This document shows, in pieces, positions 35,023 through 43,653 of a stretch of 64,000 bases of DNA; position 1 is the first letter of the stretch, and each line of letters begins with the position of its first letter. The translations under genes and the position numbers were made by a program. The notes beneath the pieces are model-generated. The model was given only the letters and a program-made list of their open reading frames with translations, was not told the DNA's origin and did no database searches. The stretch lies in contig NZ_JARUBH010000009.1 in the NCBI RefSeq assembly GCF_029626105.1, positions 2,418,001 through 2,482,000 on the forward strand, written 5' to 3'. This DNA comes from Solwaraspora sp. WMMD792 (GTDB taxonomy: Bacteria; Actinomycetota; Actinomycetes; Mycobacteriales; Micromonosporaceae).

Positions 35023-38000
35023 TCAGGCCGCCACGCTGCGGTGGGCGTTGGCCACCCATGCGTCCGGCAGCGGAATCCACTCGTTCTCGCTGACCCGCAC
35101 CACCTCACCGTCGAGTTTCGGCAGCGCCTGCGGATCCTCGGCCGGGCAGAGCAGCCACAGGGTGCCCGCACCGGAGCGGGCCGCCTCCGCGAGGGTGTCC
35201 AGCCGGGGCATCGACCGCCAGCGGGCCAACGGTGCCGCGTCGTGCAGCAGCAGCGGCCCAGCGGACCCGCCGGGTGCAGCGGATGCGCCGGACACAGCGG
35301 GTGAGCCGGGGTCAGCCGGTGGGGTCGTCGCGCCCAGCTCGGCCAGCAGTTCGGGCAGGGCCCGCTGCCACGCCTCGTCGACGTACTCGCCGAACTTCAG
35401 TGCCGCCCGCGAACCCGGCTCGGCCAGGTCCGCGCCGAGCACCGTGGCCCAGGTCGGCTTCGGACGCGAGTCGACCAGGGCCCGCAGGTGCCGCAGGAAC
35501 CGGTCGGCCACACTCACCGGCCGGGCACCGAAGCGGCGGACCAGCTCGTCGGCGGCGGCCGGGTAGCGGCTCAGCCGCACCGTCAACGCCCGGAAACCGT
35601 CACCGGGGGCGGACAGCCGCTCCTCGGCACGCAGCGCCGCCGCCAACTCCGGTGAGTCGGCCAGCCAGGACGTCGTCGGCGTCGACGCCGACGACCGACG
35701 CCGGATGATCGACATCGACGACGACAGTGGACGGGGCGGGGCCACCCACACGTCGCCGACCATCCGCAGGTCGAAGCCGGCCTGGGCGAGCAGTTTGTCC
35801 AGTTGCGCCGGTGGCGGCAGGGGGTCCAGCTCCGGGAACCGGCCACGGACCCGGGCGGCGATCTGCTCGGCGGTCAGCGTCGCCTGCCGGTGCACCGCAC
35901 CGGGGACACCTGACGTCGCGCCCGACCCGTCAGTCGACGGCGTGGACGGTGCGGTCCTCGACGCGGTCGGCTGGCCCGGGCCGGCCGCCGGCAGCACACC
36001 GGCCTGCGACAGCCGCAACGCCCGCACCGGCGACAGATCCTTCGGGTAGATCTCCAGCCGGGCGTTGGCCGCCGCCCGCTGGGCGGCGGCGGCGGCCAGG
36101 GTCACCCGGCGGCGTTCGTCGACCACCTCGGCCGCGCCGCCCGGGGCGCTCACCCCGGCGAGGGTACGCAGCACCGTCGCCGGGCTGGGCAGCACCTCAC
36201 TGTCGGCGAGCCGGTCAGCGGCCCGACCGAGCGCGTCGGCGTAGTCCAGCAGCGCCGGGGCGGTCGGAGTGTCCGGCGGGTCGTCGTCACCGGCTTCCAA
36301 CGCCACCAGCAACCGGTCCGCCACCGGCTCCCGTACCGTGGGCTGCGGACCTGCGGCGGTGCCGCCGTCGCCGGCCGACCCGGGGTGGGTGTCGCTGTGC
36401 CGGCGCAGCAGCAGCCGCTGATCCTCCTCCAACGCGTCGATCTCGATCGCCGCCCGCACCGCCGCCCGGGCCACCGCCATCCGCACCTGCTCGCCGGTGC
36501 GCACCGAACCCCGGCTGGCCAGCAACGCGGCCGCCAACTCGTCGACCGACATCACCCGGCCGCTGTCGGCCAGCAACCCGATCACCTGGGTACGCAGACT
36601 GCGTACCACCGGCAGGCCGCGCCACCGGCGACGCTGCTTGCCGAGGATCTGCGCGATCCGGCCCGGGGTGACCGAGACCGCCTTGGCGACCAGTGGCTGC
36701 CGGGGCCACGGCGGCAGGTCCGGCAGCACGCCACGGGCATCGGGCAGGGCCAGCAGCAGCCGGGTGGCCTGCGCCTCGGTCGGGTTACGGGTGTTCGGCG
36801 CGGGCACCAGCAGCGCGGCGACTGCGTCGAGGCCGACCCGCAGCAGCTCCACGTCGCCTTCGGCGCCAGCAGCGACCGGGGTCGCTTCGGCGGAGGCGGC
36901 GCGGCGTTCCGCCTGGCTGGCCGCCACCGGCTCCCGTTCGCCGAGCCGGGCCCGCCACTCCTTCACCCGGCGCTGCAGCTCCTGGCGGGTACGGGCACCG
37001 AGCCCGCGCAGGTGTGCCAGCCGGGGCGCCACCGTGAGCAGGTCACCGACGGTGTTGGCGTCCAGCCGATGGGCGGCGGAGATCGCCCGGGGAGTCAGCC
37101 CGGCGGACTCCAACGCCGTCGCCCGGGTCGCCCGGGTCGCCGCCTCGTCGCGGGCCGCCGCGGCGGCGTCGGCGTCGATCTCGTCGTCGAGCGGCTCCGG
37201 ATGGTCGGTGCCGGCCGGGGCGCTCGCGTCGGATTGGCGGAACAGCCGCTGCCAGGCGTCGCGCATGTCCTTGAGCGAGCCGAACCGGCGACGCGCGTCG
37301 CGGTGCAGCGCCTCCTCGAAGAAGGCGATCAGGCCGTCACGGATCGCCGGGTCGAACGCCTCGGCCGCCAGCAGCGGCGGGCCGTCGGTCAACTGCGGCT
37401 CGGTGGCCCCGTCACCCCAGACCGGCAGCTCACCGGAGGCCATCTCGTGCAGGGTGACCGCCAGGGCGTACCACTCGGCCGACCGGTCGAACACCGGCCG
37501 CTCGGCAGTGCCGAGGAACGGGTCGAGGTAGCGCGGCGTACCGGCGGTGATCTCCTTGACCGACACGGCGGCCAACGAGAAGTCGAACAGCACCAGCTGC
37601 CGGGTGCGGTTGGTACGAATGCGGATGGCGATGTTGTCCGGCTTGATGTCGCGGTGGTAGACGCCTTCGCCTTCGAGGTAGTCCAGCGCGCCGAACAGGT
37701 AGTCGCTGTAGTTTTCCAACTCGTCGACGGTGAGCCGGCCCTCGTCGCGCAGCTGCCGGGCCAGGGTCCGCTCGCCGGCGTGTTCGAGCACGATCAGCGT
37801 ACGGTTGCCGATCTGCAGCGGATCGGGTCGGGCCAGCCGGATCACCCGGGAGTCGGTCAGCGGCCCGAGCACCTCGGCCTCGCGGGCCAGTCGGGTTGCC
37901 TTCTCGTCGGAGAGACCGACCTTGAGCACCTCGTCACGGCCGGTCCGGTCGTTGTGGGCCAGGAAGGCCCGGCAGGTCGACCCGGTGCCGAGCCGCTTGG

Positions 38001-39795
38001 TGATCGTCCACTCGCCGACGGTGTCGCCCGGCCGCGCCTCCAGCGGATCGACCTGGACCAGCTCCTGGACCAGCTCCGGTTCCGGTCGGCTCGGATCCGG
38101 CGCGGCGCCGGTCACGGGATCCGTCGCAGAGCCGGTCGCCCGGTCCGTGGTGTCCGCAGGCGCCGTCGTCGAGGTGACCGCCGGCGGCGATGGTGGGGCG
38201 GTCAGCTCGTCCTCGACCACCTCCAGCATCTCCACGAACTCGGCGACCGTGGTCAGCCGCTGGGTCGGCACCGGTGCGGTCGCCGCCTGGATCAGCTCGT
38301 CGGCGAACTGCGAGGCGGTGTCGGTCACCGCCGACGCCCGCAGCCCGTTCTCCTTGGCGAGCCGGGCGAGCAGTTCGGTGCGTTTGCCGGCCGGCGGCTG
38401 CCCGGTCAGGATCAGGTACGCCACCGCGCCGAGCCCGAAGACGTCCATCGCCACCGGGTCCGGCGCCGGGGAGCTCAACTCGGGGGCGAGGTACGCCTCG
38501 GCGGAGCGTTCCAGATGGTCGGCGGCGTGGCTGGAGGCGAGGATCGGCTCGTCGGATCCGGTGCCGGCGGTGCCGACCGTGGCGCTGCCCGCGCCGTCGG
38601 CGGCCCGGGTCGCCGCCTGCCAGTCGCTGACCAGCAGCTGCGGATAGAGCCAGCCGACCTCGTCGTTGCCGCGCCGCCGGCCCGGTGCCGGGGTGACGAA
38701 GATGCTGCGCGCCGACAACGCCCGGTGGTGCAGGTGCCGGCCGTGGGCGTACGCCAGGGTCTCAGCCAGTTGCCGGATCATGGTGACCCGACTGGCCGGT
38801 TCGAGCCGGTCGCCGTACTGCGCGAGGTAGTGGTCCAGCCGCAGCCAGCGAGGGTCGTGGCGGAACACCAGCGCCGGGCCGGCCTCGTGCGGCTCCATCG
38901 CGTCGACCTGGACGATGTTGGGGTGGCTGATGCCGTGCAGCACCCGCATCTCCCGGCGGGCGGCCCGCTCGATGCTGGCCCGCTGTGCCTGCACCGCGTT
39001 GCGTTCCACCAGGTAGATCCGCACCCGGCGGCGCTCCCGGGGCAGTTCCCGGTGGGTGGCGTGGTGGTCCTGCCAGGTGGGCCCGACGTCGAACGGGCGG
39101 GGCTGCAACTCCCAGGAGCCGATCTGCAGGTGCCGGCGGCTACGGGCGATGCCGACCTTCTCCAGCAGGCCCGGCAGGGCGCGGGACAGCTCCGGGGTGA
39201 CCCGGTGGCGTTCATCGGTGGGTGGACGTAGTAGCAGGCCGGTGCCGATCGGCGGCAGGTCGCCGCTGCTGCCGCCACCAACGGCAGGCTCGCGGCCAGC
39301 GGTCTCCCGGTCGGCGGGCGGCTGTGGGCCGTACACGTTGTGCCGGTGGTGGTCGGACAGGGCCACCTTCAGGCCAGGTTTGCTGAGGAAGACCGCCGCC
39401 TGGATGAACGGCACCCGGATCCGGTTGCCGCGCCCGCCGCCGCTGGCCGCCGCAGCCGCCTGCAGGAGTGATTTGAGGCGTTTCGCCTTAGCGTCGGCCA
39501 GGTGCAGCGGGTTGTCGAGGGTGTGCACACCGCCACCGGACTGCTGGTGAATCCAGTTGGACCCGCTGGAGATCAGCCGGCCGGTGAAGCTCTTGATCTC
39601 GATCAGGTGCAGCCCGCCGGGCGTGGCGACCAGCAGGTCGACCTCGTACGGATGCCCGGTGTCGGCGGTGAAGGTGAGGTTGGACCAGGCCCGGAACGGC
39701 TCGGTGTCGGGCAGCAGCTCCTGCAGGTGTGCCAGCGCTTCGCGTTCGTGTGCGAACTGCGACGGCGTGATCGACGTCCACCGGCCCTCCTGCAT
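35023..39795 (-). CDS. pglW: BREX-2 protein kinase PglW (NERD plus two kinase domains)
   Basis: A 1590-residue protein. The N-terminus is a NERD domain (about 12-130) with nuclease-like residues in YEVDLLVATPGGLHLIEIKS. A first kinase-like domain (about 230-420) looks inactive: HHRALSARSIF replaces the HRD loop and SDWQAA replaces DFG. A second kinase domain (about 570-830) keeps the Lys (EVLKVGL), YHRDIKPDNIAI (near 710) and LFDFSLA. A downstream TVGDLLTVAPRLAHLRGLG segment resembles the RpoA C-terminal helix-hairpin fold. PglW phosphorylates in the Pgl system and is essential for resistance. I chose the ATG at 39795, just before the NERD domain; an ATG at 39861 abuts repeat copy C. Confidence 0.92.
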   Translation of the reverse strand: MQEGRWTSITPSQFAHEREALAHLQELLPDTEPFRAWSNLTFTADTGHPYEVDLLVATPGGLHLIEIKSFTGRLISSGSNWIHQQSGGGVHTLDNPLHLADAKAKRLKSLLQAAAAASGGGRGNRIRVPFIQAAVFLSKPGLKVALSDHHRHNVYGPQPPADRETAGREPAVGGGSSGDLPPIGTGLLLRPPTDERHRVTPELSRALPGLLEKVGIARSRRHLQIGSWELQPRPFDVGPTWQDHHATHRELPRERRRVRIYLVERNAVQAQRASIERAARREMRVLHGISHPNIVQVDAMEPHEAGPALVFRHDPRWLRLDHYLAQYGDRLEPASRVTMIRQLAETLAYAHGRHLHHRALSARSIFVTPAPGRRRGNDEVGWLYPQLLVSDWQAATRAADGAGSATVGTAGTGSDEPILASSHAADHLERSAEAYLAPELSSPAPDPVAMDVFGLGAVAYLILTGQPPAGKRTELLARLAKENGLRASAVTDTASQFADELIQAATAPVPTQRLTTVAEFVEMLEVVEDELTAPPSPPAVTSTTAPADTTDRATGSATDPVTGAAPDPSRPEPELVQELVQVDPLEARPGDTVGEWTITKRLGTGSTCRAFLAHNDRTGRDEVLKVGLSDEKATRLAREAEVLGPLTDSRVIRLARPDPLQIGNRTLIVLEHAGERTLARQLRDEGRLTVDELENYSDYLFGALDYLEGEGVYHRDIKPDNIAIRIRTNRTRQLVLFDFSLAAVSVKEITAGTPRYLDPFLGTAERPVFDRSAEWYALAVTLHEMASGELPVWGDGATEPQLTDGPPLLAAEAFDPAIRDGLIAFFEEALHRDARRRFGSLKDMRDAWQRLFRQSDASAPAGTDHPEPLDDEIDADAAAAARDEAATRATRATALESAGLTPRAISAAHRLDANTVGDLLTVAPRLAHLRGLGARTRQELQRRVKEWRARLGEREPVAASQAERRAASAEATPVAAGAEGDVELLRVGLDAVAALLVPAPNTRNPTEAQATRLLLALPDARGVLPDLPPWPRQPLVAKAVSVTPGRIAQILGKQRRRWRGLPVVRSLRTQVIGLLADSGRVMSVDELAAALLASRGSVRTGEQVRMAVARAAVRAAIEIDALEEDQRLLLRRHSDTHPGSAGDGGTAAGPQPTVREPVADRLLVALEAGDDDPPDTPTAPALLDYADALGRAADRLADSEVLPSPATVLRTLAGVSAPGGAAEVVDERRRVTLAAAAAQRAAANARLEIYPKDLSPVRALRLSQAGVLPAAGPGQPTASRTAPSTPSTDGSGATSGVPGAVHRQATLTAEQIAARVRGRFPELDPLPPPAQLDKLLAQAGFDLRMVGDVWVAPPRPLSSSMSIIRRRSSASTPTTSWLADSPELAAALRAEERLSAPGDGFRALTVRLSRYPAAADELVRRFGARPVSVADRFLRHLRALVDSRPKPTWATVLGADLAEPGSRAALKFGEYVDEAWQRALPELLAELGATTPPADPGSPAVSGASAAPGGSAGPLLLHDAAPLARWRSMPRLDTLAEAARSGAGTLWLLCPAEDPQALPKLDGEVVRVSENEWIPLPDAWVANAHRSVAA

Positions 39796-39861
39796 GCCTG
39801 CGATCCTATGGGCCGGGGCAACCTGAGGCGGCAGGCCGTCCCCGCTGGCCGGGTTGGTCAT

Positions 39862-39928
39862 GATCGGATGCGGGTGATCTGACGAGGTGTCGGCGTGTCG
39901 AGTCGACCAGGCGAAGTCGATCAACGAG
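39862..39928 (-). repeat. Dispersed 66-bp element, copy C
   Basis: The minus strand contains CGCCTGGTCGACTCGACACG and ends CACCCGCATCCGATC. It lies 66 bases upstream of the pglW start and marks the right edge of the defence island. Confidence 0.85.
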
Positions 39929-39951
39929 CTGGGGGTGGCTAGAGGCGACGC

Positions 39952-40000
39952 GGGCCTTGGTGGCCGTGACCCGGGTACCGGGTCACGGCCACCAAGGCCC
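39952..40000. terminator. Perfect long hairpin terminator
   Basis: Two 22-base arms, the first beginning GGGCCTTGGTGGCC, are exact inverted repeats around a 5-base loop. The hairpin lies 19 bases past the stop of the subtilisin-like protease gene at 40019 and upstream of pglW. It is a strong candidate terminator for the protease gene and insulates the two regions. Confidence 0.75.
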
Positions 40001-40018
40001 TTCGGGGAGTGCGTGACG

Positions 40019-43000
40019 TCAGTCGGCGGCGGCCAGCCGGTAGGCGTGGAGCACCGTCTGGGTGAACGTGTTGCCCTGGCGGTCCTCGGCACCGAACCGC
40101 AGCGACACGTACCCGTCGCTGTCGGGGTGCTGCACCGTGGCCACCCAGTTGCGGCCGTCGGCACGGACCGGGGCCGGCAGCCAGGTGGTGCCGCCGTCGT
40201 AGGAGACGTCGACCGACAGCGCGTCCAGATTGACCGTGACGCCGGTCTGCCGGCGGACCGTCACCGGGATGTCGACCTGCTCTCCGGCCGGGGCGGTGCC
40301 GGCCTCGTCGACCGGCGGCGCGGGGCGGGCCACCATCACCGGCAGCCGGCGCCACTCGTCGCCGTTGACCCGCCCGGACTGGAAGGTCCAGGCCATGTCG
40401 ACCTCGGTGGCCAGATCACCGGCGTCGCGGGTGGCGGAGGTCTCCAGCCGGTAGCCGGCCTGACCGGGCGGGACGACGAAGTAGCCGAACCCGCCGACCT
40501 CCCACTCGTCTACGAGTTCGCCGTCGCGGTAGAGGGCGGTGCGTGCGGTGACTGTCTGCGAGTCGCCGGCGTGCCCGGCGGCGTCGCCGAACAGCGGGAC
40601 CTCCGCCACGATCTCGTCGCCGATCCGGCTGACCCAGCCGCGCGGTACGGTCGTCGCCGGCATGGCCGGACCGAACGGCGGCAGGTTCCAGGTGTCGGTG
40701 TGCCGGCCCTCGGGGGCGTACGCGCGGGCCGGGTCGAACAGGAACGACACCGGTTCCAGCCAACCGTCCTCGCCGAGGTGGTTGGAGAAGTACAGGTCGG
40801 AGAACCAGGCCACCTGGTCGGTGCTGAACCATTCGATCCGTTCACCGGGGACGGGCACCACGGTGACCTCGCTGAGCGCGCCCAGCGCCGGGTCGTCGAA
40901 CTCGGCGACGAGCAGCCGGTCAGAGACGTCACCGGTCGGGGTGCCCCGGAAGTCCTGCCGGACCCGGGCCAGGTCGTCGGTGGCGTAGTCGCGCTGGTAA
41001 CCGGTCGGCAGCCGGCCGTCGAAGACCTCGCTCAGCGCGTACGCGAACGGGCTGTTCGCGTACCCGCCGTCGGGGTCCGGCTTGAACCACTGGTGGGAGA
41101 TGGCGGAGCTGAACCCAGGTGCCGGCTCGTCGCCGCCGATCTGCCTGGTCGACAACCCGTCGAATCCGGGGTACGCGGAGCCGATGCCCACCGGGCCGTC
41201 GACGGTGTCGAAGCCGACCGTGACGTCGACGATCGCCGCTCGGGCAGCCGGTTGCGGCACGGTGGCCTGCACCGGTGCGGCCTGCCGGGCGTCCAGGGTG
41301 ACCGTGGTTTCCCCGGTGACGATTATCCGGGGCTGGGCAAGGATCGCGCTGCCGGTCTGCCGGCCCTCCGTATCGAATGCGTCGATGGCGGCGAACAGGC
41401 CGTACGCACCCTTGGGCAGCCGCGTGACGACGGTGCCGTCCTCGTCGTACGGGTAGTCGAAGTACGGGAGGTTCAGGCCGGCCAGCACGGTCCAGTACGA
41501 CTCCGACGGATCGCCGTCGGCGCCGATGTGCGACAGGGTCACGTCGTAGCTCTCGACCTCGCGGTGCACCCCGACGGGCGTGACGACGCGGGTCTGCCCG
41601 GCGGTGGCGACCAGTTGGCCGCTGTAATAGCCGTCGGCGGCGTCGACCCTGGTGTCGGCGGTGGCGTCGACGCTGGCCGTACCCCCGGCGGGCACCTCGA
41701 CCTGAGCGGCGCTGGTGGTGAACATGCCAGCCGGGACGGAGGCACCTGCCGGTCCGGTGATCTCCCAGGTCAGGTCGAGGGTGACCGGCTCGGTGCCGGT
41801 GTTGCGGTAGGTGACGGACCGGGTGATCGGCTCGTCGTCCTGGTGCGGCCAGGCCGCGCGGCCGTAGGAGATGCTGGCCGGTGCGGCGGTCACCGTCTGG
41901 GTGACGGCGCGGGCCACGTCGACCAGGCCGGCACCCTGCTGGTACGCGCCGGTGCCGGGGTGCGGCGCGGCGGACCCCATCAAAGTGGACTTGAACTGAT
42001 CCGCGGTCCACTCCTGCTGCTGTTGGGCGAGCAGCGCGACGGCGCCGGTGACGTGCGGCGCGGACATCGACGTGCCCGGCGCGGAGACGTAGTGTTCGTC
42101 GATCGGAATGTCGAGGGTGGTGCCCTCGGCGCGGGCGGCGACGATGTCGACACCGGGTGCGGTGATGTCGGGTTTGACGGCGTCGTCGCCGACCCGGGGG
42201 CCGCGGCTGGAGAAGTCGGCCAGCGTACCGTCGCGGTCGACCGCGCCGACGGTCAGCGCCGCGTCGGCGCTGCCGGGTGAGCCGACGGTACGCTCGGCGC
42301 CGGAGTTGCCGGCGGCGATGACGAACAGGGTGCCGGTCTGCTCGGTGAGGGTGTTGACCGCCTCCTCGAGAGGGTCGATCTCGGGTCCGTCGCCACCACC
42401 GATGCTGATGTTGACCACCGGGACCTGCTTGTCCACGGCGAACCAGTGCATCGCGTCGATCATCGCCGAGTCGTCGCACCAGGCGGCCGGGCAGACCTTC
42501 GCGGAGATGATCTTCGCGTCCGGGGCGACGCCCTGGTACTTACCACCGGAGGCGGCACCGCTGCCGGCGATGATTGAGGCGACGTGGGTGCCGTGGCCGG
42601 TGGTGTCGCCCTCCTCCGGCGCGTCGGTGAAGTTACGCGTCTCGATGACGACGTCGGTCAGGTCGGGGTGTCCGGTATCGACGCCGCTGTCCATCACACC
42701 GACGGTGACGCCGGCGCCGGTGAATCCGGCCTGGTGGGCGGCGGGCGCGCCGATCTGCGCGACGCTGCGGTCCAGCAGCATCTGCCGTTTGCCGTCCAGC
42801 CAGATCCGCTCGACGCCGGTGTCGGCGCCCCGGGCGGCCGGGCCGCCGGACACCGTGGACCACAGGTCGGTAATGGTGGACTTGTCGGCGGTCACCGCCG
42901 CACCGTCGATCGCCGGCAGGTCACGTTGGACGTCGAGACCGTCGGCCGCGAGTGCCGCGACGCTACGGGTGGCGGTGTCTCCCGGCGCGGCGGTGACGAT

Positions 43001-43387
43001 CAGCGGCAGGTTGTTCCGTGCGGCATCGTGGTAGCCCCACTCGATCAACTTGGTGACGTTGAACAGCCGACTGTCCAGCGTGCCGCGTTGGACCAGCTCA
43101 GCGGCGTCACTCGGGACGACGTGCAGGTCACCGTCGATGCGGTAGGTGCGGAACTGCATGCCGTCGCGGCCCTCGCCCGGGCGCAGTGCCGCAGCACCGT
43201 TACCGGTGACGGTGACCTGGTCGCCGGTGATGAGGGTGACCGTGGTGCGTTGCCCGGCCGGCTGCTGTCCGACGGATGTCCGACCGGCGCTCGCACCGTC
43301 GGTCGGCGCGGCCCGGCCGGGTTGCCCCGGCCCGATCACGAGTACGGCGGCCAGGCCGGCCGCCGCGAGTCTTTTCGAACGTGTCAC
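40019..43387 (-). CDS. Secreted S8 (subtilisin-like) serine protease
   Basis: A 1122-residue exported protease. The GTG at 43387 follows GGGGAGG and opens a signal peptide, MTRSKRLAAAGLAAVLVIG, with cleavage likely after an Ala-rich site. A propeptide-like region precedes the catalytic domain. The triad is intact: Asp in VMDSGVDTGHPDL (near 225), His in GHGTHVASI (near 264) and Ser in GTSMSAPHV (near 436), with the oxyanion Asn in AAGNSG. About 600 residues of beta-rich C-terminal domains follow, likely adhesion or substrate-binding. The gene ends at a perfect hairpin. Such large proteases act outside the cell on proteins; the substrate is unknown. Confidence 0.92.
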   Translation of the reverse strand: MTRSKRLAAAGLAAVLVIGPGQPGRAAPTDGASAGRTSVGQQPAGQRTTVTLITGDQVTVTGNGAAALRPGEGRDGMQFRTYRIDGDLHVVPSDAAELVQRGTLDSRLFNVTKLIEWGYHDAARNNLPLIVTAAPGDTATRSVAALAADGLDVQRDLPAIDGAAVTADKSTITDLWSTVSGGPAARGADTGVERIWLDGKRQMLLDRSVAQIGAPAAHQAGFTGAGVTVGVMDSGVDTGHPDLTDVVIETRNFTDAPEEGDTTGHGTHVASIIAGSGAASGGKYQGVAPDAKIISAKVCPAAWCDDSAMIDAMHWFAVDKQVPVVNISIGGGDGPEIDPLEEAVNTLTEQTGTLFVIAAGNSGAERTVGSPGSADAALTVGAVDRDGTLADFSSRGPRVGDDAVKPDITAPGVDIVAARAEGTTLDIPIDEHYVSAPGTSMSAPHVTGAVALLAQQQQEWTADQFKSTLMGSAAPHPGTGAYQQGAGLVDVARAVTQTVTAAPASISYGRAAWPHQDDEPITRSVTYRNTGTEPVTLDLTWEITGPAGASVPAGMFTTSAAQVEVPAGGTASVDATADTRVDAADGYYSGQLVATAGQTRVVTPVGVHREVESYDVTLSHIGADGDPSESYWTVLAGLNLPYFDYPYDEDGTVVTRLPKGAYGLFAAIDAFDTEGRQTGSAILAQPRIIVTGETTVTLDARQAAPVQATVPQPAARAAIVDVTVGFDTVDGPVGIGSAYPGFDGLSTRQIGGDEPAPGFSSAISHQWFKPDPDGGYANSPFAYALSEVFDGRLPTGYQRDYATDDLARVRQDFRGTPTGDVSDRLLVAEFDDPALGALSEVTVVPVPGERIEWFSTDQVAWFSDLYFSNHLGEDGWLEPVSFLFDPARAYAPEGRHTDTWNLPPFGPAMPATTVPRGWVSRIGDEIVAEVPLFGDAAGHAGDSQTVTARTALYRDGELVDEWEVGGFGYFVVPPGQAGYRLETSATRDAGDLATEVDMAWTFQSGRVNGDEWRRLPVMVARPAPPVDEAGTAPAGEQVDIPVTVRRQTGVTVNLDALSVDVSYDGGTTWLPAPVRADGRNWVATVQHPDSDGYVSLRFGAEDRQGNTFTQTVLHAYRLAAAD

Positions 43388-43653
43388 CAATACCTCCCCA
43401 TTGGACGTCTCACAGGACGTCGGGCAGACGCGAAACTTCAGCGTTACACAGCCGACCACCGGAGGAAAGGGTTGAAGTCGGCTTACTGTGACAATGCCGG
43501 GCAATAAGTAGGTAATGCAACGGATTCGGCGTCAGCCGGTCTGCGCGCCGCCCGGCACCGGACCGGGCGTCGCCGCAGTCCTCGTCCCTGATCTGAACCT
43601 CGCCGGCCGGCTGATCGTCCTTGCCGTGGAGCAGCCACCGACGAGGAGTCATC

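Noticed and set aside
36385-39231. A 948-codon plus-strand frame opposite pglW
   Set aside because: Gly/Arg/Val-rich shadow of the kinase gene; the minus frame has clear NERD and kinase motifs.
39862-40164. N-terminal extension of pglW through repeat copy C
   Set aside because: The open frame passes through the dispersed repeat and the long hairpin and does not look like protein; the shared upstream peptide with copy B comes from the repeat itself.
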